In this document: positions 9,066 to 18,066 of the stretch, one piece after another | Layout of the letters: the number at the start of each line of letters is the position of its first letter | Numbering within the stretch: the first letter of the stretch is position 1 | Assembly: GCA_039519185.1 (NCBI GenBank) | Contig: CM076849.1 | Span: 59,221,087 to 59,285,086, forward strand | Reading direction: 5' to 3' | DNA length: 64,000 nucleotides | From: Astragalus membranaceus | Lineage: Eukaryota; Streptophyta; Magnoliopsida; Fabales; Fabaceae | Position numbers and translations under genes: made by a program | The notes under the pieces: model-generated | Databases searched by the model: none | What the model was told of the DNA's origin: nothing | What the model saw: the letters and a program-made list of their open reading frames with translations, nothing else

Positions 9066-11890
9066 CTTCTAAACTCTACATTACTGGCTTTCGAGAAAAC
9101 AATGTATACTATGTTGATTTTGATAATGTAAGTGATGAGATAGTATGTATGCCTACCTTGATTGATGATGTGGATTTGTGGCATAGACGCTTAGGACATG
9201 CTAGTATAGAACATCTATCTAAGTTAAGTAAGAATGAGCATGTTAGAGGTCTACCTAAATTGAAATATGAAAAAGGCCAATTATGTGATGCATGTCAACT
9301 TGGTAAAATGCACAAAACCTCTTTTAAATCAAAACCCGTTATTTCCACCAAAAATGTGCTTGAACTGCTACATCTTGATTTGTTTGGTGAAATTGATGTC
9401 GTAAGTTTAGGAGGGTCTAAGTATGTCTTTGTTATTGTTGATGATTATTCTAGATATACTTGGGTTATCCTACTTGCAAATAAAAGTGATGCTTTTAACG
9501 AGTTTGCTAAGTTGTGCAGAAAGCTACAAAATGAGAAAAACTTAGCCATCAAAGAAATTAGAAGCGATCATGGAGGAGAGTACGAAAATTCATCATTCAA
9601 GACTTGGTGTGAAAAGTATGGCATTCATCATAACTTTTCAGCTCCAAGAACTCCTCAACAAAATGGTGTAGTTGAAAGAAAGAACAGAACTATACAAGAG
9701 ATGAGCAGGACAATGCTGAATGAGCACAACCTTCCCAAATATTTCTGGGGTCATGCAGTGGATACAGCGTGTCATGTGCTAAACCGTGTATACTTAAGGC
9801 CATCTCTCAACAAAACACCATATGAGCTGTGGAATGGTAGAGCTCCAAACATTTCATACTTCAAAGTCTTTGGAAGTAAGTGCTTCATTCTTAATACAAA
9901 GGACAAGTTGGGTAAGTTTGATGCTAAATCAACTGAAGGTATTTTTATGGGTTATTCAAATCATAGTAGAGCTTATATCGTTTACAATAAAATTGATAAA
10001 ACTATGCAAGAATCTATTCATGTTTCTTTTGATGAAACTAACCCTTTTGATAAGAAAGCTGCTAATGATGAGGATGAAGTGATTGAAGTGATCAAAAATA
10101 GATCACCTGAAACTAACAGTGAAAGTGTAGAAGAAGCCAAGGAGGAAGCTGAACCTCAAGAAGAAGTTATAGTGGAACAAGAGCCCCAAGACATTGATAA
10201 TCATCTCCATGGAAGAACACACGATGATCTGCCCAAAACATGGAAATCAGTTCGAGATCATCCCATGGAGCAAATTATTGGTAGTCCATCAAAGGGGGTA
10301 ACAACTCGCTCCTCTCTTAATCTTTTATGCTTTCATAGTGCTTTTGTCTCTCAAACAGTTCCAAATAATATCAAGGAAGCGTTAAGTGATCCAGAGTGGG
10401 TTTTGTCAATGCAAAAAGAACTTGAACAATTTGAAAGAAATAAAGTTTGGCACTTAGTTGAAAAACCGGTCGATCGGACCATCATAGGAACTAAATGGGT
10501 TTTTCGCAACAAACTTGACGAAAATGGAACAATTTTATTAAACAAAAGTCGTTTAGTAGTTCAAGGTTTTAATCAAATCGAAGGGGTGGATTTTGAAGAA
10601 ACTTTTGCTCCTGTGGCTAGATTGGAGTCCATTAGGATAATTTTGGCATTTGCCTCCTACATGGATTTCAAACTACACCAAATGGATGTCAAAAGTGCCT
10701 TCCTAAATGGTTTCTTAGAAGAAGAAGTTTATGTAAAACAACCCCCTGGTTTTGAAGATTTTAAAAATCCCGATCACGTCTTTAAACTTGACAAAGCCCT
10801 CTATGGATTGAAACAAGCCCCAAGAGCTTGGTATGAGAGATTAAGCAAACATTTAATTGCCAATGGTTTCCAAAAGGGTAAGATTGATTCTACCTTATTC
10901 CTTAAAACCAAGGGCAAACATATCATAGTAGTTCAAATCTATGTTGATGATATTATCTTTGGATCTACTAATGATGATTTGTGCAAGGAATTTTCTGAGA
11001 TGATGACTAGTGAATTTGAAATGAGTATGATGGGAGAACTTAACTTTTTCTTGGGACTTCAAGTGAAACAATCAAATGAAGGAATCTTCATATCCCAAAC
11101 AAAGTTCTCAAAGGAATTGCTGAAGAAATATAACATGAATGACGCAAAAGAAATCAGCACTCCTATGGCAACAGCAACTAAACTAGATAAGGATGAGCAA
11201 GGTAAACCGGTAAATGAAACTATGTATCGAGGTATGATAGGTAGTCTCTTATACTTAACTGCATCTCGACCTGATATTATGTTTGCTGTATGCTTGTGTG
11301 CTCGATTTCAAGCATGCCCAAAAGAATCACATTTAAAAGCTGTAAAACGGATTCTTAGGTATGTTAAAGGGACCATAGACTTTGGTTTGTGGTACCCGAA
11401 ATCGAGTACGTTTGATTTAGTTGGTTTTTCTGATGCTGATTTTGCAGGTTGCACTCTTGATAGAAAAAGTACTAGTGGAACTTGTCATTTTCTTGGTCCT
11501 TGTTTGACCTCCTGGTCTAGTAAGAAGCAGAACAGTGTTGCTTTATCCACAGCTGAAGCTGAATATGTGGCTGTTGGAAACTGCGTCGCACAAGTTCTGT
11601 GGATGAAACAAACTTTGCAAGATTTTGGTCTAATTTTTGAAAATGTGCCTGTTTTGTGTGATAATACAAGTGCTATTAATATTGCTAAGAACCCTATACA
11701 ACACTCTCGCACTAAACATATTGACATTAGACATCATTTTATTAGAGATCATGTGTCTAGGGGGAGCATTGCATTGAAATTTGTAGGCACTGATGACCAA
11801 CTAGCAGATATCTTCACTAAACCCCTAGCCGAAGCTCCTTTTTGTAAAATCCGTAGAGAGCTAGGGATGCTTGACTATGCTAGTTTATGA
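9026..11890 (+). CDS. Copia Pol: integrase, reverse transcriptase, RNase H
   Basis: A 954-codon open frame in the same frame as gag. In order: GAG-pre-integrase motif with zinc-binding H/C residues (WHRRLGHAS, CDACQLGKMHK), integrase core with catalytic Asp/Asp/Glu context (HLDLFG, FVIVDDYSRYTW, SAPRTPQQNGVVERKNRT), then reverse transcriptase (KWVFRNKLDENG, QMDVKSAFLNG, catalytic YVDDIIFGS near 10940) and RNase H (GFSDADFAG, STAEAEYVA, LCDNTSA), ending DIFTKPLAE. It is intact apart from lacking its own start and being separated from protease by a one-base frameshift near 9026. Its role is copying element RNA to DNA and inserting it. Confidence 0.92.
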   Translation: MHFSVDKCVITHMTSKLYITGFRENNVYYVDFDNVSDEIVCMPTLIDDVDLWHRRLGHASIEHLSKLSKNEHVRGLPKLKYEKGQLCDACQLGKMHKTSFKSKPVISTKNVLELLHLDLFGEIDVVSLGGSKYVFVIVDDYSRYTWVILLANKSDAFNEFAKLCRKLQNEKNLAIKEIRSDHGGEYENSSFKTWCEKYGIHHNFSAPRTPQQNGVVERKNRTIQEMSRTMLNEHNLPKYFWGHAVDTACHVLNRVYLRPSLNKTPYELWNGRAPNISYFKVFGSKCFILNTKDKLGKFDAKSTEGIFMGYSNHSRAYIVYNKIDKTMQESIHVSFDETNPFDKKAANDEDEVIEVIKNRSPETNSESVEEAKEEAEPQEEVIVEQEPQDIDNHLHGRTHDDLPKTWKSVRDHPMEQIIGSPSKGVTTRSSLNLLCFHSAFVSQTVPNNIKEALSDPEWVLSMQKELEQFERNKVWHLVEKPVDRTIIGTKWVFRNKLDENGTILLNKSRLVVQGFNQIEGVDFEETFAPVARLESIRIILAFASYMDFKLHQMDVKSAFLNGFLEEEVYVKQPPGFEDFKNPDHVFKLDKALYGLKQAPRAWYERLSKHLIANGFQKGKIDSTLFLKTKGKHIIVVQIYVDDIIFGSTNDDLCKEFSEMMTSEFEMSMMGELNFFLGLQVKQSNEGIFISQTKFSKELLKKYNMNDAKEISTPMATATKLDKDEQGKPVNETMYRGMIGSLLYLTASRPDIMFAVCLCARFQACPKESHLKAVKRILRYVKGTIDFGLWYPKSSTFDLVGFSDADFAGCTLDRKSTSGTCHFLGPCLTSWSSKKQNSVALSTAEAEYVAVGNCVAQVLWMKQTLQDFGLIFENVPVLCDNTSAINIAKNPIQHSRTKHIDIRHHFIRDHVSRGSIALKFVGTDDQLADIFTKPLAEAPFCKIRRELGMLDYASL

Positions 11891-12098
11891 TTTTGTTTCA
11901 CCCCACCTCCTTTTTGATGAAAACAAAGGGGGAGAGAATATTATTATGCATGTTATATATGGGGAGAAAATATTATGCTCATGTTATATGTGGTATTATG
12001 CTGATTATTGTTATGCATATGCTTAGGGGGAGCCTTTTCTTTTAAGATTTTTAATCCCTATGCATAATGTAATTTGTTATCATCAAAAAGGGGGAGTT
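11891..12098 (+). other. Copia 3' internal tail with repeated polypurine tracts
   Basis: A non-coding 208-bp spacer between pol and the 3' LTR. Three G-rich purine runs are present: AAAGGGGGAGAG near 11926, GGGGAGAAAA near 11960 and the terminal AAAAAGGGGGAG (about 12085-12096) that would prime plus-strand DNA synthesis. The terminal tract sits in the loop of a perfect 17-bp inverted repeat (12067-12083 with 12134-12150). Confidence 0.75.
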
Positions 12099-14068
12099 TG
12101 TTGAACCAAGGGTAAAACAGTCCTTTATTTTGAATGATAACAAATTACATCATATCTACTAATGTTTCAAGTTGAGCAAAGTGCAGGACCTAATTTAAAA
12201 AGAAGAAGACACAAAAGAAGAGAAGCTTGAAGAAGAAGCATCATATAAAGTTCAAAACCCTATTTTGTGTCTAAGCCTTTTCTTAGGACTCTTTGTAAAG
12301 GTCCTATCACCTAAAGTGTGTGACACTTTAGATATTGAGAGAGATGATCTTTTCTAATCATACATGATGCATAAAAATAGTTTTGAAAAAATATTTCACA
12401 AAACTGCATGCATGCATAAGGTGGCAAGTTGAAAAAAAAAATATTTTTAAGAAAGCTTGGAATCGATTTCCAACCCATTTCATAGGACTTGAAAATCGAT
12501 TCTCAGGACCTCCTATATGGCCTGAAAATCGATTCCTTCATGTTTCCAAAGGGCCATGAATCGATTCCCATGCCTTCCAAAAAGAAAAGAAAAGAATCGA
12601 TTCCCTATTATTTTAACTAGCTTAAAAATCGATTCCTCCTATTTCTTATGAACTAAGAATCGATTCCCCATGCTTCTAAATGAACCAAGAATCGATTCTC
12701 AGGACAACCATATGGCCTGAAAATCGATTCACTCCTTTCTTCATAAACAATGAATCGATTCCCTCTTTTTCCAAAACATCAATGAATCGATTCCTTCTTA
12801 TTTCAACTAAACTATGAATCGATTCCTTTTATTTTTAAAGGCAATGAATCGATTCCTTCACATTTTAACTTGATCAATGAATCGATTCTTCACCTATACT
12901 AAATGCTTTTCAAAAAATTTCAACGGTGCCTAAGCCTATAAATACCCGGTTGAGCTTCACTTTCAACACAACACCGATTCTCACATTTTCTTCTCTACTC
13001 TCTCATATTCGAATCTCTATAGATCTATTACTCTTCATTGTTTTATTTTTTATAAGCTTTTGATTTTAAATTGTTATATCTTTTTTTCAAAAGCTGTTTA
13101 TAGATCTAAATCTGAGATCCTGTGCTCCAACTGTTTTGAATCTTGTTTTTCAAAAAGCTTTGTTTTTCAAAATCATATCTATAATTTTTAAAGCTTTCAA
13201 GCAACCTCAACTTCTATTGTTATATCAATTTTGAAGTGGTTGCAAAAGCAAGATCATCCCTCATCTTATAGAGCATCCATAATATCCTAAGATCACTCAT
13301 CTCTCTCAGTTTCTAAACTGACTCATTCTCTGAAGTGATTGGATCATAGAACTCTATTGTGTAATTTATTTTATTTCAAGGTGTTTTTGAAATCCTGGGC
13401 TTTGTACTTGGGTCTCTCAATCAGGTGATTGAGTAGGTGTTTTTTGAAATCCTGGGCTTTGTACTTGGGTCTCTCAATCAGGTGATTGAGTTGGTGTTTT
13501 TGAAATCCTGGGCTGTGTACTTGGGTCTCTCAATAGGGTTATTGAGTTGGTTTAGAAATCCTTAGCAAGAGTGCTTAGGTTCTCAATTCAGGGGAATTGA
13601 GATTCACTTATATTGGGGTCGACTGTTTGTATCAAACTCTCTTCAATATAGTGGTTACTAAGTCCAAGGGTTGAAAAGCCTAAGGCCGAGGACGTAGGGG
13701 TTTTATCCCGAACCTCGCTAAATTGCTGTGTCTCTCTCTCTTCCCTATCTCTTTATATTTTGCACTTTATTTGCTTATAATATTGATATTATCATAACTC
13801 CTTATATTATCAATTTCTCAATATAACTGTGCAAATATATCATATTGTAATCTTTCTTCTGATTATCTATTTTATTGCTGTATACAATATTAATCTATCC
13901 ATCATCTCATTCTACTCCTTCTTTATTGGTCAAATATTATTATTCCGCATTTAATCCAAACCAATATCGAAAAAGTTTTTTTTAAATTAAAAAAGAATCC
14001 ATTAATCACCTATAACCTTATTCACCCCCCCCCTCTAAGGTTACTTTTATAGACTCTCAAGTCTAACA
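12099..14068 (+). repeat. Copia 3' LTR (1970 bp)
   Basis: Matches the 5' LTR throughout except for one extra C in the C run near 14025-14033. It supplies the polyadenylation region of the element RNA and a second copy of the AATCGATT array, TATA box and leader hairpins. Confidence 0.95.
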
Positions 14069-14073
14069 ACCAT
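14069..14073. repeat. Target-site duplication ACCAT (right) of copia element
   Basis: Matches 4820-4824 and precedes the resumed gypsy gag sequence (CACCTCAGG). Confidence 0.95.
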
Positions 14074-14470
14074 CACCTCAGGTCCTCCTTTGAAACTTTG
14101 GGGATTCATCTTCTGGAAACGAAAGTAAGCCCTATTCGGGTCTTCCAGAGGAGGTTGTTGAACATTCGGTTGTTGTTGATCCATCCTCTCTTGATGCATC
14201 TGGGCCATTTGAGCCATCTGCTGCTGCTGCATTTGCATCATGTCATTCATCATCTTTTGTTGCGTCTCGATGACATTCTGCATCCATTCGGTATGAGGAT
14301 CAACAGGGACGCTTCTCCTACTTCCACCAGCCATGATTCTGCGAAATATGCACAAAGTGTTTAGTTGATCAGGCTAAACGTCTAATAGCATACTAAGAGG
14401 AATCACACTTAGAGGACTTAAGAGACTCATGATTCTAAGTCCGACTGGGTCGAACTGCTCTGATACCAAT
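14069..14470 (-). mobile_element. Internal region of gag-only element, copy B (right part, gag 5' end)
   Basis: The start of gag copy B, ATG at 14334 (MAGGSRRSVP), with the Gln/Met-rich N-terminus. It continues at 4824 beyond the copia insertion. The TGATACCAAT at the right end is the primer-binding site with one base altered from copy A. Confidence 0.85.
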
Positions 14471-14624
14471 TGTAACACCCCGTTAATTTCTAACTTGTAG
14501 AAACTACCGAAGCACACTACTGGCAAACATCAGAGTGACTTCCCTTTTTAAATACTGAACACATACTAATACTTGATGCTAAAAACCCATCAAGTTCGCT
14601 TACATAACTGAACACAATATATAT
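14471..14624 (-). mobile_element. Truncated LTR of gag-only family, copy C
   Basis: Begins TGTAACACCCC like the LTR at 1610 and matches it for about 154 bp, then breaks off at AACACAATATAT, where the minisatellite of block A begins. Confidence 0.8.
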
Positions 14625-14880
14625 ACTGTAAATTAATGTTGCTGTTTACTGAAAATCATGTTGCTGTTGCTGAAAATTAATGTTGCTGTTGCTGTAAATT
14701 AATGTTGCTGTTTACTGAAAATAATGTTGCTGTTGCTGTAAATTAATGTTGCTGTTGCAGAAAAATTAATGTTGCTGTTGCTGAAAATTAATGTTGCTGT
14801 TGCTGAAAAATTAATGTTGCTGTTGCTGAAAATTAATGTTGATGTTTGCTGAAGATTAATGTTGTTGTTTGCTGAAAATC
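14625..14880 (+). repeat. GTTGCTG minisatellite, short allele
   Basis: Head-to-tail units of about 22-44 bp built from GTTGCTG, TAAATTAAT and TTTACTGAAAATCAT. The block B counterpart (36732-37380) holds more than twice as much. Confidence 0.85.
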
Positions 14881-16851
14881 ATATGTGTTGTTTCTATTTT
14901 GTGGGCTATTCCTAATTTGGGGTGGTTGTTGGCTGTCCCTATTTTTGTGGGTGGTTGTTGGTGCCCTTAGCGCCCTGTTGTCTTGTTGATTTTGTTGTTG
15001 TCGGCCGGTGGCCATTGTTGGATTGCCTCATCAGGCATGAAGTTGTTGTTGTAGGTCGGTGGCCATTGTTGAATTGTTGATGTTGCGTGTCGGCGCATTA
15101 GCGCCTATGTTTGTTGTCGTTGCGTGTCGGCGCCTTAGCGCCTATAGTTGTTGCTTGTTGTTGGTGCCCTAGCGCCTATAGTTGTTATTTGTTGTGGGTG
15201 CCTTAGCGCCTATTGTTGTGGCTGAGTCGTTGGCCTGGATGATGTTGTTTTGTTGATGTTGTTGTCGTTATTGTCGTGTTGTTGATTATGTTGTTAAATG
15301 TTGTTGTTGACTTTGTCGTGGGTACCGCCGAATGGCCCACATTGTTTGGTGGTGGGTACTGCCGAATAACCCACATTGTTTTGTTGAGGGTATCGTCGAA
15401 TGGCCCAAACTGTTGATGAATTTTTGTGTTGAAGGCCTATCGCCATGTCGAGTCTTATGTCGTTGTTGTGCTAGGCGCCCTGCTCCTGGGCGCCATGTCT
15501 GTTGTTGTGCTAGGCGCCCTGCTGCTGGGCGCCAGTTCCTGTTTGTTGTTGTTGCCTATTGGCGCCCTGTTGCTGGGCGCCAGTTCCTGCTGGATGACGT
15601 TGTCTGTTGGCGCCCCGCTGCTGGGCGCCAATTCCTGCCATGTCCTATTTGGTTGTTGGTGGCTGGGCGCCTGGGTGGCTGTCTCGGTGGTCGTTGTCAT
15701 TGGTGTTGTAAATTGGTATTGTCTTTCGTGTCGTATAATTGTTGTTGGCATTGGTGTTGTAAAATCGTTGTTGTTCCAGGTGATGTAAATTGTCGTTGTT
15801 CTCGGTGTTGTAAAAATTGTTGTTGCCATTGATGTTGTAAATCTATTGGTGTCGGTGGTTGTTGATCAAGTTGTTAGACTGTCCTATAGGTGTTGGTGTT
15901 ATTGGTGATGATATAACATGTGATGTGCCTATTTTATTGGCTAAGGTGATAGGTGGTGGGTCTATGACCATTTGTTGCTATTGGTGTTGTTGTGTCACTT
16001 AGATGACTATTGTTGTTGATTGTCTCTGGTGCATTGTTCATGGTGTCGCATACATTTCATATGCATTATTTTGGTGATGAAGGCTTCGGCCTTGGAGCTA
16101 TAGGTGATGATGATGATGCTCAAAAACTTGGTAATGATATAGGTGATGATGCCCTTATTGGCTATTTATTTGGTGATGATTTGGTACCACATGCATATAC
16201 CTGTTGGTGTGGGTTGCATCTCATTCATTTACTCATGACATTGGTGATGATTCTTGGTGATTGCAATTTGATGTTGTTGTGAAGATATATGCTTGTTGTG
16301 CTGATGTTGACTATTGTGATGATAACGACCGTTATGTCCAAGCTGTTGTTGGCCTGTTGACTGTTGTGACGATAACTGTCTGTGGTGACTATCTGATATT
16401 CTGACCTGTGTATACGGTCTTTCATACGATTCTTTATATTGTTTGATATCTCACCCCTTCTGTTCGAATGTTACCCCTATGTTGGTAACGTGCAGGTGAT
16501 CTCGAATGAAGACCATAGTTCTTCGTTAGTTCGGTGTCGTCGCTCTGTTACGTAGCACTCGGGGGGGGATGAACACTATTTATATTGTTTATGTTATTTT
16601 GTGGATTTTGATGTTATAAATCTTACATGGTCACTACGTTTGTTTTAGTTGAACCCTTATGATTTTCCGCTGCGTGAACGAGTAAGAGTTGAGTCGTTTT
16701 TAAGACTAAAAATGTTGTTTGCTAGTTCATCCGAGTGATGAGTGTTATGTATCCGTTTAAGGTTTTTTTTTAGTCGAAAAATGTGACGCTCAGTTGTTTG
16801 CGAAAACTCTGATATTTTATTAATAATTATCGGGTAGAAATGGGTGTTACA
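14625..16851 (+). mobile_element. Gypsy-type LTR fragment of block A
   Basis: Ends GGGTAGAAATGGGTGTTACA, an LTR end of the same style as the Tekay LTRs at 20956 and 28373. It starts in a GTTGCTG/AAATTAATG minisatellite (14625-14880), continues through a stretch with repeated GGCGCC motifs (15466-15670) and ends in TTG/GAT-rich DNA. It is nearly identical to about 37113-39338. ORFs of 90-166 codons here are low-complexity by-products of the repeats and have no domain. The left end of the LTR is missing. Confidence 0.75.
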
Positions 16852-17330
16852 CCTCTTGCCTACGTCCACGGGAACACATCAACACAATTCATTCATCTTC
16901 TCAAACATGATTACAATATTAGTAGCCCAACCCAATATGTGTATCACCCTACAATACTCTTCTCACTCTAAGAGTTACAAGGAATGATAACACTCACACC
17001 ACACACAAGTGATCACCAACACCTTCCTCTCTCTAGAACATGGTTGGATACCCTTCAACTCTACATGAAAACCCAAAGGGTATGCCTCACCCCCTCTAAT
17101 GGGGATATCTTCACTCTTCACAAGTCTCTCAATTTATAGGAGAGAACATGACTTTCATGCATACATAAGACATATTGGACATTAATTGTCTCACATTTTC
17201 AAGGAGCTCCACATCATGATTTTTCTTCAACATTCTAGATACACCTCTTCATCTCATCAAGGTGTCTCTTAAATTTTCCACCACTACTAATATTAAATAT
17301 TATTTGGAAATTGTAATTGAATTCCCAACA
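16852..17330 (-). mobile_element. Small LTR element (TRIM-like), left LTR, truncated, block A
   Basis: Matches the right LTR of the same element from CTTGCCTACGTCC onward and ends GAATTCCCAACA; its outer part is replaced by the gypsy LTR on its left. A minus-strand TATAAATT lies at about 17134-17142. Confidence 0.75.
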
Positions 17331-17774
17331 AATCCTCCCTCAAATAAAATTTCCAAACTTCTTCAACATCTTTATCTTTTACTCTTTTCATCTTTTTTTT
17401 TCAATTTGTTTGTAAGACTAAGCTCCTCCACATGTGCATCTTGCATACTCATTTCAAACCAATAAACTTGCATGTGTTCCTCACCATAATCCTTATCTGA
17501 ATGCTCCTCTACGAGTATTGAATGGTGACGCTTCACTCGCACTTGCACCGCTGTTAGCAACAACCAACAGGACACGCCGCTTGACCTCCACATTGTCAAG
17601 AAGACTTTCGATACAATGATCCCACATGGATCCACCACCAAACTCATTGTCAGAACCGATCACCTGGTCACATCAACGGCTCTGAGCTAGTCCCCTTCAA
17701 ACCATTAGCTCTAATACCACTGTTGGGGATAACTGCTCTGATGCCACTGTTGGAGATAACTCCTTTGATACCAC
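17331..17774 (-). mobile_element. Small LTR element internal region, block A
   Basis: 444 bp between the two LTRs. On the minus strand a purine-rich tract (TTTGAGGGAGGATT) lies before the left LTR, and primer-binding-site-like TGGTATCA before the right LTR. The primer-site/LTR-edge junction is repeated three times at 27-bp pitch (17717, 17744, 17771). No gag or pol is recognisable, so this is a non-autonomous element. Confidence 0.7.
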
Positions 17775-18066
17775 TGTTGGGGAAAACCGCACACGCCAAC
17801 GGATTCACCCACACGCCCAAGAATCTTTGAAGGAATATAGATAAATACACCGCAAGAATAAAGGAGAGAAGAACACAAATAGTTTACGTGGTTCGACACT
17901 TCTTGCCTACGTCCACGGGAACACATCAACACAATTCATTCATCTTCTCAAACATGATTGCAATATTAGTAACCCAACCCAATATGTGTATCACCCTACA
18001 ATACTCTTCTCACTCTAAGAGTTACAAGGAATGATAACACTCACATCACACGCAAGTGATCACCAA
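17775..18066 (-). mobile_element. Small LTR element right LTR, part 1 (block A)
   Basis: Starts TGTTGGGGAAAACCGC. It is interrupted after ATCACCAA by the Tekay element and continues at 28379-28540, where it is cut short. The uninterrupted counterpart is 40262-40836. Confidence 0.8.
18062..18066. repeat. Target-site duplication ACCAA (left) of Tekay element
   Basis: ACCAA precedes the 5' LTR and is repeated at 28374-28378. The empty site in block B is at 40549-40553. Confidence 0.95.

Larger units (their letters stand above)
4825..14068 (+). mobile_element. Full-length Ty1/copia LTR retrotransposon, probably SIRE/Maximus type
   Basis: A complete 9.2-kb element: 5' LTR (4825-6793), primer-binding site, gag (6872-8740), protease, integrase, reverse transcriptase and RNase H (8757-11890), polypurine tract (about 12084-12096) and 3' LTR (12099-14068), flanked by ACCAT on both sides. 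The order integrase before reverse transcriptase identifies Ty1/copia. Long gag, about 2-kb LTRs and repeated AAAGGGGGAG tracts after pol suggest the SIRE/Maximus lineage; that lineage call is an inference. The two LTRs differ visibly only by one base in a C run (8 versus 9), so insertion is very recent. It sits inside the gag of an older gypsy element. Confidence 0.95.

Noticed and set aside
14045..14364. Plus-strand ORFs opposite gag (also 1237-1503, 643-993)
   Set aside because: Antisense shadows of the conserved Gag frame.
15332..15832. ORFs of 120-166 codons, Cys/Gly/Ala-rich (also 37820-38320)
   Set aside because: Low-complexity translation of GGCGCC and TTG repeats in an LTR; open in several frames at once.
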